A DNA stretch of 64,000 nt from Ancylostoma caninum (taxonomy: Eukaryota; Nematoda; Chromadorea; Rhabditida; Ancylostomatidae), in contig JBAJFG010000492.1 of NCBI GenBank assembly GCA_037903475.1, forward strand, positions 1,798,001 to 1,862,000, in the 5' to 3' direction. The notes below the pieces were generated by a model. It saw only the letters and a program-made list of their open reading frames with translations. It ran no database searches and was not told the DNA's origin. This document shows positions 48,161 to 59,237 of the stretch, one piece after another (the stretch's first letter is position 1; each line of letters begins with the position of its first letter). Position numbers and translations under genes: made by a program.

Positions 48161-48367
48161 TTATACAATAACATAGCCAACTGAAGTCTCTTTTTGAGAG
48201 AGTAATAAAAATAAAACGGAAACATGTATCAAAAAAGGCAGAGCAAAGAGCAAACCGAACATTGGTGTAACGACATGTATCGCAATGGAGGATAGAAAAA
48301 TGAGGATGCAACTAGATACGATAAAACTAGCGACGCTTATTATAAAGAGCACAATGGCAATATGCGA
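48161..48367 (-). CDS. Candidate hydrophobic (two-TM) coding stretch
   Basis: The minus frame ends with TAA at 48161-48163. It encodes two hydrophobic helices, AIVLFIISVASFIVSSCILI and TPMFGLLFALPFLIHVSVLF, separated by a short polar turn and followed by LLLSQKETSVGYVIV. It could be a membrane-protein exon, for example of a nematode serpentine receptor, just downstream of taf-3. AT-rich DNA often yields chance hydrophobic frames and no start or splice site stands out. Confidence 0.25.
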   Translation of the reverse strand, partial: SHIAIVLFIISVASFIVSSCILIFLSSIAIHVVTPMFGLLFALPFLIHVSVLFLLLSQKETSVGYVIV

Positions 48368-48378
48368 TTATTTATTGC

Positions 48379-48467
48379 TTCTCATCGCAGTTGTGCAGAG
48401 CGCAGGCAAACAGGTACGCTCAGACCATGCCCACGTGCACGTGCACACCGTACAACTGCGATGAGAA
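48379..48467. repeat. Perfect 16-bp inverted repeat with E-box-rich loop
   Basis: TTCTCATCGCAGTTGT (48379-48394) is repeated inverted at 48452-48467, 57 bp apart. The loop contains CACGTGCACGTGCAC, overlapping E-box palindromes. It lies about 0.46 kb beyond the taf-3 stop codon. It may be a regulatory palindrome, a 3'-end structure or a small MITE; I cannot decide which. Confidence 0.6.
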
Positions 48468-48926
48468 ACAAAACCGTAATCGCGATGCCACGCCTTAAGA
48501 CGATTAATCTACATAAAACAGAACATCTTTGATACAAATAATACCTGCATCATCGAAGGTCATAAACGAACATCAAAAATTCAAACAGTTCAGCAGTTCC
48601 AAGGATACTGTAACAACGTGAATTTGAGCATAAAAATACCGAATGACCTTATAACCTTATAACAGCTTATAGTATCGAGTATCACAACAGGAGAAACGTT
48701 TAGGCTTTGCACGATAATAGACCATATTCTCACTATCAGTGTCGTGCAGCTGTATCATTCTCAAAATGCATGGTTAGAAACGAATCATTTACATCAAAAC
48801 ATATCACATTATGCTAGCAACGACCTCTACCTGAGATCAATTAACAGTTATAAATCTAGAAATCGTATAGAAATAATGACCAGATTTTGATGTATTCCGT
48901 CTGAAAACGATCAATATCTAAGGAAA

Positions 48927-51900
48927 TCACGGCAACTTCTTCCTCTTTCGAACTGATCCTTCCAGCTTACTTCCCGGGCGTTTACCCGATTTTTCATTCT
49001 GTTTTTTACCGGCACATTTCTGACAAAACCATGGCACATCATCTGGTGGCGCAACAATGAGGCCAACACAGTGCCTACAAATATGGACTGATAACGCTTT
49101 CTGCAATTTCAAGGTTTAACTTAAAAGTTGCTAAGCACTTATATTCGCCTAGCAAATTTTGCATTGAACTGTACAAGGTCAAACTTACCAATGAAACCAG
49201 TTATCGCACATATCACAGCAAACCATCGTAGCACCTTCAGTCCATGCAACCGAACACGAAGGACATATCCACACCTTGAATAAAGAGATAGTAGTAAAGA
49301 GTAACAGAAGGTATGTTAGAGAAGGTACATCACAGACCACGTCTGAACTATCATCGTCTCCCTCTTCAGAGTTGTCGTCGGGAACTGGAGCGCTCACTTC
49401 AACCTTAACACGGTCCGTTAGCTCTACTCCGCTGAAGATTAATCACCGAAGACAAAAACGGAGAAGAAAAAACTTGATTTTCCGCAGATGTAGTTAGTAC
49501 CTGATTCTTCTTCTCCTCTTTGCTTCGACGCTTTTCCTTACTCTTTTTGTCCTTCTTCTTTTCTAAAACAAGAGAATTCGAAACACCGAGCATCAACTAA
49601 CGAAAGAACCTGAGAAACGAACCAGCTTTCACGAATGCTGTCACTGGCGGAGGCAGCTGAACCTCCTTTTCGCGTCGTTGCTTCTCCCTTTCCCGCTGTT
49701 CCTTCTCTCGCAGTTCTCTTTCCCGTTGTTCGACGAGTTCTCGCTCCTTTTCCTTCTCCTTTTCCCGTTCTCGTTCGCGTTCGCGTTCACGCTCGCGCTC
49801 ACGTTCACGTTCCCGCTCGCGTTCGCGTTCACGCTCCCGCTCGCGTTCACGTTCTTTTTCGCGCTCACGTTCGCGCTCCTTCTCTCGAACGCGCTCCAAC
49901 TCCTGCTCGCGTTCTTGTTCTAGGCGTCGTTTCTCCTCTTTCTCCCTACGTTTGCGCTCCTCCTTTTCTCGCTTTCTTTCTTCGTCTTCTCTCTTCTTGC
50001 GCTTTCGTTCCTCCTTGGAATGCCTGTCCGAGGAGAAGCTCGAAAAAGGAGGAGGCGGAGCCTTCAACTGAAAACAGAGCCGACATTTTTCTGAATCAGT
50101 TATGCATCATATCTGAATATTGTGCGAATCCCTTCCCATACGAAGTATAAAACCTGCATGGAAACGGCTTTTCCGCAAGTGAACATCTCAGTTATGAAAT
50201 GAACTCTCAAAAAAAAGGGCGTGATATTTCCATGTTCTAAAAGAAATGCTACCCAGTGAACAAATCAGAAAGACCCATGACAGTGTTGGGCCACATCTGT
50301 TTTTCGATATAGCACGGCAAGCCACCTTTTCATCATATTTATTCTTTGGGCAGCTGCGTCCCACGAAAAGGTACCCACAAATAATACAAAAGTAGCTAAC
50401 GTATGATACAGAAAAACAGAAGGAACCAACCTCTGCTTTCGTGTAGAACTTGCGTTTTGGTTCAGGTGGCGTAGGTTCTTCTTTCACCTCCTTGGGTGTC
50501 GATGTAGAACCCAGCTTCAACGGGAGCACCGTTTTCGGATCATCTTTCTTCGGCTCTTCACTGAAAGCTCGTCATTTTTAGGCGTATGATAGAACAAAGC
50601 AGCAGAGAATGATTAAAATTCAGGGCTTGAAAAGCGATGAGGAATCTTGCTTTTGTAATTAGAGATGGTTTACAAAAAGGAACAGATGCTGATCTAAGAA
50701 TTTACCCACTTCCAACTTACAGAGATCCAAAAAAGATCAAAATCAACAAAATAAACTCAAAGCGGTTTGATATCTTGTTTGAGATATCAGAAAAGCAGTG
50801 AAATAAGTACGACAAAAGAGATACGGAAAAGAGTGGAAAATGAGGATCGAGCAAAGTAACTCGAAATAATTAGGAGAAATGATACAGCAATCCAAGAATG
50901 CTGTAGATTTGCAGAGGAATAACATCAGAGAGACGGAATTATTGATAAGAACGTATATGTAGGACTTCACCCGAATCATTACTTGCTCTTTTTTTGGTTT
51001 TTGCACATAAGTTATATTATCTATATGCTAGAGAAACAATAAGTCAATGCTTCTACAATTGGAAAACATGAAACGAATTAAACCCACACAGGAAAGTTTT
51101 TGAACTTGATTTTGACCGTTTCTGGCTGAGGACTGGGCTCCGCCACAGTTTCCGTTGTTGACGTCTGGTCACCGATGCGAATTTTCAGAGTGAATTTCGG
51201 CTCATGTGCTGCTGAAATACACAAATAAAAAACACATTTTTAGAAATTGCTTCAAACAACAGCGAAAATGGACAACTCCCACTCACGTTCCTTTGTTGAC
51301 GAGCTCGTTTTTGCATGTTTATGCTCGCTGTGCTCGTGATCCTCAGGCTCACGACTTCTATCCCGTTCCTTTCTCTTCTTCTTCTTTTTGTGTTCTTTAT
51401 CCCTTTTCTTGTCTTTCTTATGAGGTGACTTCGACCGATCCTTGTCCTTAATATACAATGATAAACTGAAATTCGAATAATATGGTTGTTTTTTCTCTGG
51501 ACTCCACTCATTTTACGGCCGCACACCAACCTTCACTGCTCATTATGAAGCCCATTTAGGACCATTAGAGAAATGCAACAAGGAAAACACCACAAGCGAG
51601 TAAGATAGTAGAGAGCCCCCACAAATTTGCCCAAAATTGTTACCTTTTCCTTATCTTTTTTCTTCTTCTTTTTATGATGTTGCGACATCGAATCATCCAA
51701 GCTGATGTTCAGAGGGAATGTCGTCTCCAAAGGAACTGGCACTTCTTCAACGGGAGCAGGAACAGCATCGTCGAAAAATGGTATGGTATCCGAATCATTG
51801 TCATAATGAGGGTCTACTGAAATCGAACAATAGAGGTTGAAACACTACCTCAACATATTCCAAAACACCAGTTAGAGCTCAATATAACCAAACGACTTAC

Positions 51901-54900
51901 TGGTAGAGGGAGTCGCTCCAGGAAGGCGTGCTTCTAAAGGCATTTGCGGTGTTTGCGCTGAAATGAATTACGAAAAATTACATGAAAACTGTTGCTAAAT
52001 TGCAACTGAAAGAACTGCTATGCACCCAAGCGTTATCGGAGTCTGTGAAAATTCTACGACCTCCTAGACATCAAAATAAAGGAATAAATGAGAAAAAATA
52101 TATAAACTGTCAGATGAAGGTAAAAACTGAAGCGCAAATACTTTAAGAATAATGTGTGCTTGCTAGTGAGCACAAATCCCGACCAAACACCTTAGGAAGA
52201 ACTTCTGCATATTTAAACAACATTTCAGCTTCTCGCAACAGTTGAATTTTTTTCATGATTCTATTTCAATTCAGCCAAAAACACTCGATTATCGCACAGC
52301 AAACACGAATCAATGAGGAGGAAGTCAATGATAAAATGAGAACAAAGTTCGAAAAAAAAGGAAATAGATGAATTCACTTACGTGGTGGTGAGAATGCAGA
52401 ACTAGCCGAATCGCTATGAGGATTACTGATAACAATTTTCAACGACTTTGGCGATTCTGAAAAAGGACTATTAGTAAACGAGCACTGTTGATCAGAACAT
52501 CAGATTGACTTGAGATGAAAGCACCAACCCTCAGGGACCTCTTGCCGCATCGGGGGAGTAGCCGTGTCCCGGGCAAGCTCCAGTAGATGCAAACGGGCCC
52601 TCTCCTCTGCTAATCTCTGTTCAGCTCGCTCCTTCTCCAGACGCTCTTCCTCGAGACGCTTCCGTTCGCGAGCTTCCTGCTCCTGCTTCTGAAGCAGCTC
52701 CTGCTCTTCTTGTTGTTTCTAAAGTGTTGTTTATTAGTATAATACTTTATGTCATATCTGCTGGGAATGCAGAAAGAACCAGGGGTAGACACACAGTCCA
52801 CGATGTTCAAGGTAACTCTTCTTGATTCCAGAAAGGGTGCTGAGGATTTTAAAGAATTATAAACTTCGCATGACTTGCTCAACAACTCGAGTCATGTATA
52901 CTTTATTCAAACTATCCTAAATTTACTCCTTCAAAATCCTAACTTCATTACACAATTTAGCTTTTATTGTGAAGTCACAGCAAAAAGGAGGAAAATTCTT
53001 GTAAGAAAAAAAAAACTAAGCGTGACACAAGCAAAGAAGCAGAACCCACCTTGCGCTTGTCTTTCTGCTTCGCTTTCTTCTCTCGTTGTTTCTTCTCCTT
53101 CTTCACTTCCTCTTTCACATGTGCAAGCAGGATACTGAATAGAAATTCTTTCTTATAGCTTACAATTGACCACACGAACGGCAGTATTATTAATCAACCT
53201 CTGCAAGGCAAGCGCAGCTTCGGGTTCTGGGACAGTGTGCTGGATGGGCGGTCTAAAAATAAAGCAAACTACAAAGAAAAAGAGCGAGAAAAGAGACCTT
53301 CGGATAATGCTTACTTAGGGACCGGCGAATTCCTTGCAGAAGGTATCTCTAGAGGAACGGGTGCGATGGTTTCTGCTAAATAGTAAACTTGGAAACTGCT
53401 AAACACTGCTTTGGGAAAAATTACCAAATGGCAACCTGTGCACTGCAAACTTGGGAAAAAAATGCACCGCTATTAACAAATTAGCAATTTTATCAATAAA
53501 TCAAATTTAATGATAAAAGCATCTAATATAAAAATCAATTTTATCGGTAAATTCAAACTTCATCCCATGCGAAATAAAATGATGCGACAAGGCGCGAATT
53601 AACTCCGCTAAAATTGGATGAATTGCTTAATGATGTATAGAAAAAGACCGCGGGTACACAAGTGCGACTTCACCTTACAACCCTATATGTGAAGCTCTAA
53701 GAATAACAAAGCTGCCCAAATTATGCATCATGGTCGGGAGCTCTAGCTCTACCATCCACTCAAAAATTGAGTCGATAGAATATGAAACCTCTTCAAAATG
53801 TCGTTGAATAAGCATTTCTGACCCAGTTTCATTCTCAGTCAAAAAAAAAAATGAAGTGGCTCGAGCCTTCCTACGATACCCGAACACTATTAACCCTGGT
53901 AAAAGTAGCAGGCTCGCTGATTTCCTAATGTGTGGAAACAGTAGCGTAACTTTCTGATACTCTTACTATAATGAAAGTTTCTTAAGTTAATGTGGTACAG
54001 AATGCTGATGGTAGACATTTTGGCTTGAATTGAATGGAGTTTGCTTCCACGGAATACTATACCATTTCGATAAATAACTAGTAGAATGTTGAAACGGTTG
54101 TCCAAATGTATTATAGTTGGTCTCGATATTTCTTTTTTTATTATGAACCTCACGCATGAACAGACGTTTAAAATGGTTCATAAAATTTTCTGTTTATCAT
54201 TTCAGTCATTTCCAAAGGAACGGGTGTGACTTAAGGATTTTGGTAAAGAGAAAAAAAAACAAAGGGTACAAATAAGGGCTCAATGGTCAAGTACTCAACA
54301 GGAAAAATGGGCGTCGGGATGACACGCGTCTCAACCTTTGAATCAAACAAGCTACTGTTCAGACACCACATACGCGTTTTTCTGTGATTCAGAATGAAAA
54401 TATGACCAACAAATATATGAAAACGAAACCGAATGAGGTGATAAACAGAAGGAAAACTTTCGAATTGAACATGTAAAAGCAAGCATGTAGCCAAAAAAAA
54501 TAGAACTGTTAAACGCTGGTACAAAAAAAAGAAGCCCAAAAAAACTAACCCGCATTCTGATTTTCAAGCTTCGGCATTGGGGAAGTGCTTGGTGTATCCA
54601 TGTCAGGGATAGGACCCTAAAAAGGAACTATCAACCTATATAATCCATACAAAGCATCAAAAGTACAAAGACAATTAGGATCTCTTACCTTCTTGATCTT
54701 GCTAGGAGTAGTCTTCAACGGCTTCTGCTCCTGTTTACGAGGTAGGGTTACTGTTAAGCGAGAGGAAGGCGACTGAATAACCACAAAACGAGAACAATAC
54801 TACGCATACCTACTACAGTGTTTCTGAACTGAGCACTACCTCTGATCTACTCGTAGATTGTTCAGCACGTTTGAAATGTGCGGACAAAGGCGAAGGAGTG

Positions 54901-55919
54901 GGAGAAGGGGAGTAGTTACTGTGAAGATCTTTCTAAAATGAAGGAAAAAAATCATCCAATCAGAAAAGAAAAAATAAGCAGAGGAAAGAAAGAGATACGG
55001 ACAGAAGAATCTAAAGTAACACTTGGTTTACGCAAGCACAAAAAGAACAAGGAAAACTCACATAGCTGCTACTACCCTTCGTCTTCTTACGAGGAGATGA
55101 GGTATTTACAGTCAACTCATTGCTAGTGCTTTGCTGGAGTTTCAGAGAAGAAAGGTTGGCACTGCTCCGAATTCCTGCAGAAAGAATATGGAATAGCGAA
55201 AAACTACAGCTATTGGGAAGCTCCTTCTCTGCGACTCAATTTAAAAGAATTCATTATTTACAACAGAAGAGAAGAGACACTAGAGACACAAAATTTAACA
55301 AGTTATCGAGAATAGAAGAATTGAGAAAATAAAAATTCCTATTTCCACTGAAAAGAAGTCACAAAGAACAAGAAGTTCGAGGAAAAATCTGCTCTGCCAA
55401 GTGCGTGTATAATGCGCTCCGATTTCTAGATAAAACATTACCACCGAAAATTTACCAAATAAAAAGAAAACCATCGTCGCATGTACAACTGATTGCTTTA
55501 AGAATTTCTCAAATATGGGGACGAGAGCAGTGCACATGCAAACAAGACAAGCCGGTTAATTGTGAAAATTTAACTTATCACACACACTGAGCGTCGATGT
55601 AAGTGCGTTTGTCACAGACTCCAAGAGCAGAAGTTCGAGACCGTGCCATTAGCGTAGGAATCATCACGTAATAGCCAATTATAAGGTTTTCTTGAAAGTT
55701 TTCCCTCTTATTTGATGTCAGCTATCAGGAAAAATAGCTAACTTCAAAGAAAACCCTATGATTTGCTATCATGGCGCTGATTCTAGCGCGAGCAGCGCGG
55801 TCGCGCCGCGTGCTCCCGAGCCAGCGAAAAACGCATTTTCATCGACACTCTCTGTACATGCACAATCTGCACACACCGGTTTTCAAATATGTCATGTGTC
55901 TCATCACATTCAAGATGTA

Positions 55920-55967
<48 letters not shown>

Positions 55968-57902
55968 AAGAATGAGAGAGAGAGAAAGAAAGAAAGAAAG
56001 AATGTGTGTGAGAGACTGATGATCACAGCGGGGAACGCACCAAAGGAAGAAACATTCGAAGAAAAAAACAATCTCGAAATAAATATAAAAATGTAAAAAA
56101 TTTAAAAAATAAATTGAAGGAGATTCCACACAAGGAAAAAATATCACAAAATACAACGACTCGCCAGTAGCTGAACTATGATCCTTGCTTGTGTCAAGAA
56201 AAGACGGCTCTTCATGACCACGCCGTAACAGCCCTAACGATTTTGCATCCATGTTTGAAAAGTCGGGGAAATCCGCGGGACCACTGCAAATAACCACAGT
56301 CAGTAATGGATACGATAGCGACAGACTAGGTCCAAACTAAGCTGACCCTTTCTTTTCCACTGAGGTTGAAGGTTTCATCACAGCGAGGTAATCGGCACCT
56401 GAATTAAATCATAGCATTAAATGGCAAATACTCCAACAATTTGAATGCAATACCATCCGACGTCCATTCTGGATGTGCTGCCGGATAGTAAGGAGGGATG
56501 TGAGCTGGGCGATCCTGAACTGCGCACATCAGGGATCAGACAGTTTGAGGTGGAAGAATACACTTTCAAACTATGAACCTCAAGTTCCTTAGCGCTCGGT
56601 TGAGGTGCAAATAATGGTCTTGCATTCGGGTGTGCGACGGGGAACTGGCACATCTTAAAAAATAAAGCATGGAGAAGGAATAAGTCAAAACATCCGCTGT
56701 GAATCTCCGAAAGGGAGTCATGCCTCCCAAATTCAAATCAGAAAGAACTATGTGACAGAAAACGAGATCAAAACCAAATCCTCACCGGTCTTGGCTGGCC
56801 AACGTTACCCACTTGCAGAAGATAATCACGCATTTCAACTGTAGAAAACTTTAACCGGCTAAACGTGAGGTTCATGTCATCGGGAGTGATTTCTGTTCGA
56901 CAGGCTGCAAATGGTAGTACTTGTAAATACAACACACAATTTGTGAACTCATAGAATAAAATTAGACAATTTCAATCACCACAAAGAAAAAAAAACAGGT
57001 AAAAAACATTCAGTTCCTAAGTCGACAAAGTAAAGAGTAATCCCATTGATTAGTCAGCATTTGCACAGGCATTCTTCCTTGACTTGTGTAAAAAAATTCG
57101 TTTAAAAAACCTAATCATGGGAACAAAATCCATTAAAGGTGCTTCTCCAAAATGTTTTTACAAGAAGCAAAGTTCATATGAATGATAAGCAAACTCAAAC
57201 GATTATGAATTTAATGCCCTGTTCGAAATCATATAGTGGCAAAGCAATACTTTATTTCGAGCTCAGGAAATGATCAAATAAGGTTCGCAAAAAAAAGAAA
57301 GAAAAGTCTAGAATGGATCGGTGATAACTTGTACTCATTGCAAAAAGGAAAGCCAATAAAAACCATTTCATAGAGATTCAACACTTTTCCTGAAAAACTT
57401 GGTTCGCGGACCCACAAAATTCAAAAAAAAAATATTATCGTAGCAAAACGAAAGAAAAGGAAGCTTCAGCTGATCATTTAGTGAAATTGAATTGTTACGA
57501 GTCCTTAATTTCTTGATGTTTCAAAAACGATGAACAAAATATTAAAACAAAACAACAAAGTGACAGAGGCTAGAGCATAACAAAACGCAGTAATTCAGCA
57601 AGACAAATGCAGAAAACCAAAAATGTGTACAAAAATCTGAATTCAAAAATAAAAAGCCAGTTACTAAAGTTGAGAAAAGAAATAAATACAGGACGACTAT
57701 TCCAGCAGTTGAAAAACTCACCATGTTCGGCCAGAACCTTGCTTCGTGACCATAATTCCACCATAAATCGTCGCATAACATCGGTGAGAACATTTAGTGA
57801 TTCACCGGATACGGATGAGAAGCCGATATTCTCGAGGATATGACCCGTGGCGGTCCGAAGACCCTGGCGAGCCACCTCCTCGGGGGACGGCCACGATCCC
57901 AT
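48927..57902 (-). CDS. taf-3: TFIID subunit TAF3 (histone fold + PHD finger), about 25 exons
   Basis: TBP-associated factor 3, the TFIID subunit that pairs with TAF10 and reads H3K4me3 at promoters. Exons (minus): 57722-57902, 56786-56904, 56579-56653, 56454-56514, 56347-56398, about 56158-56283, 55062-55174, 54840-54932, 54689-54772, 54550-54616, 53315-53372, 53199-53252, 53050-53134, 52529-52718, 52382-52456, 51901-51957, 51644-51816, 51287-51446, 51088-51211, 50431-50560, 49623-50067, 49501-49562, 49338-49421, 49189-49274, 48927-49074. Total about 965 codons; human TAF3 has 929. Start MGSWPSPEEVARQGLRTATG leads into the histone fold (SLNVLTDVMRRFMVELW), followed by PAHIPPYYPAAHPEW, Lys-rich and Arg-Glu-rich spacers. 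The PHD at the end has WICPSC, MVCCDMCDNWFHW and WFCQKC; the Met and Trp match cage positions of human TAF3. Nearly all joins keep phase. Weak points are the 56158 donor, where an exon may be missing, and the 49421 acceptor. Confidence 0.94.
49740..49905 (-). repeat. Coding Arg-Glu hexamer repeat in taf-3
   Basis: Within the largest exon, tandem degenerate hexamers (CGnGAn on the sense strand) encode about 25 alternating Arg-Glu (RE) dipeptides followed by Lys-Glu pairs. This mixed-charge helix is present in other TAF3 spacers and in splicing factors, but the pure RE run here is long. The synonymous variety of hexamers shows it is not a recent microsatellite expansion. The plus strand is also open for 171 codons because of this repeat; that is a shadow. 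Confidence 0.85.
55921..56010. repeat. (GA)n/(GAAA)n microsatellite in a taf-3 intron
   Basis: GA dinucleotides grade into GAAA units, in the longest taf-3 intron (55175 to about 56157). On the sense strand it is a TC-rich polypyrimidine tract. Confidence 0.95.
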
Positions 57903-57929
57903 AGCATTTGTCTCCCTTTTCACACCCGG

Positions 57930-57937
57930 CTAAATAT
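57930..57937 (-). promoter_or_regulatory. Possible spliced-leader acceptor of taf-3
   Basis: On the minus strand ATATTTAG ends at 57930, 27 nt before the ATG at 57900-57902. An in-frame TAG just upstream rules out a longer N-terminus in this exon. The match to TTTTCAG is only fair. Confidence 0.35.
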
Positions 57938-58351
57938 GGTGACTCATTCAAAAATCGGAATCCAGAGCTATTCATCAGAGACATGTAAAATCCTTCAAGG
58001 ATAGCGGAAATCAACGTCGGACACGTAACAGACGTAGCTTCGGAATGAGACATGGATTTCGAAATCACATGCGGTTATTCTTGTACCCCACATCCAGAAC
58101 ACTACTCATAAACAAAATATAAGTAGAAGTGAGAAAAAGCTATGAGGAACAATTAGAAAGAGGCGGAAAATCACGAAATACCCCAGATGGCGATAAACGC
58201 ATCACCCATAACGAACAAAATGTCCTCAAGAACGTCCTTATCCACAGCTTACTGCTACTATTACTGAACAACCACTATTCTAATTCTAAGACATGTATTT
58301 ACCACAGGATTACTCCTATACTCATCTGTTGATTCTAATTTTTCTTTACAG

Positions 58352-58974
58352 CTATGATTTGCGAGCGAAAAGGCCGATCGATGACGTGCAGAATGCGACG
58401 GCGTACGCTTGGCCGATGGTGGTCTATTACCTCTCGCAGGGAGTCGCTGCAGGACCAGCAGTCGCTAATGAGGTACTCGCTCGACTAAGCAAACGGGCTG
58501 AAAGGGAGTTAGTGGACGTAATTCAACATTATATGCAGTGTCTCACCTCCGAAATTGTTTTCGAGGTTTGTACACTAATAGTCTCCGTGAGCTGCCAAGA
58601 ACAATGTCACATCTGAAATGTCCTGAAACCATCCGGAACCTTGGGTTCCGAAAGAACAGAGAACTTCGAAATTCTCGGCCGACTATAGGAGATGATCGGT
58701 GCCTCACCAAAAATGAACTGTAGTTACTGTGTTTTTTACATGGTAACACACGCTCACTTTAAACACCATGCAGGACCTACTGGTATAAATCACAATCAGT
58801 TGGGCCCCGTATAAAGAACTACTGGCTATTTTGGAGCACTTCTCGTATATCTGCGCCCAGTGGCTGCGTACGCACATAGTCGATGATTCGATCGCGTCCC
58901 TGGCTAAGCGAGCCATCTATTCCTTCACTGTCGGTAATTTTTCACCAGTGGAGTCCGGGAGGGTGAAGCACTGA
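58352..58974 (+). CDS. Unrecognised gene, two coding-like exons (second with in-frame stop)
   Basis: Exon A (58352-58565) follows TTTCTTTACAG and ends GAG|GTTTGT. It encodes YDLRAKRPIDDVQNATAYAW, PMVVYYLSQGVAAGPAVANE, VLARLSKRAERELVDVIQHY and MQCLTSEIVFE, clearly protein-like. The next stretch, from CATGCAG|GAC (58774) to TGA (58972-58974), is 67 codons in matching phase. It encodes YKELLAILEHFSYICAQWLR and DDSIASLAKRAIYSFTVGNF, but has TAA as its fifth codon (58786-58788). So the second exon's start is mis-modelled, or the gene is broken. The 5' part was not found; divergent taf-3 starts only 0.45 kb upstream. I do not recognise the family. Confidence 0.5.
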
Positions 58975-59113
58975 CTTGGCACTTCGGATGACCCCCGCAA
59001 GTCATTATATGGGACACACGCGCACTCAGTGCCTCGATGATTCTCAGGTAAAGTTGGATGCGTGGCGCATCCCACAGAAGAGATTGATTAACGCCGACCA
59101 CGTTATCCCTCAC

Positions 59114-59232
59114 CTTTTCAGGTGTATCACTAGAATCAGCACGTCGAGCTAATTCAGAATCTTTTAACATCTCAGGATCGGAATGAGGTGAGACACTACC
59201 TTTCAGCTCATTAATATTTCGCCTTTTCAAGG
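59114..59232 (-). CDS. Weak exon candidate next to the mariner insertion
   Basis: The minus frame encodes ALKRRNINELKGSVSPHSDP and EMLKDSELARRADSSDTPEK, ending GAAAAG|GTGAGG, a good donor. Its upstream edge (TATAG|CC) directly touches the mariner at 59238. If real, the transposon sits in or against its splice acceptor. No partner exon in phase was found downstream. Confidence 0.25.
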
Positions 59233-59237
59233 CTATA

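Noticed and set aside
49635..50150. 171-codon plus-strand ORF
   Set aside because: Antisense shadow of the Arg-Glu repeat exon of taf-3.
58826..58930. Minus-strand frame GSLSQGRDRIIDYVRTQPLG
   Set aside because: Overlaps the more convincing plus-strand exon, and its phase does not match the only candidate exon upstream on its strand.
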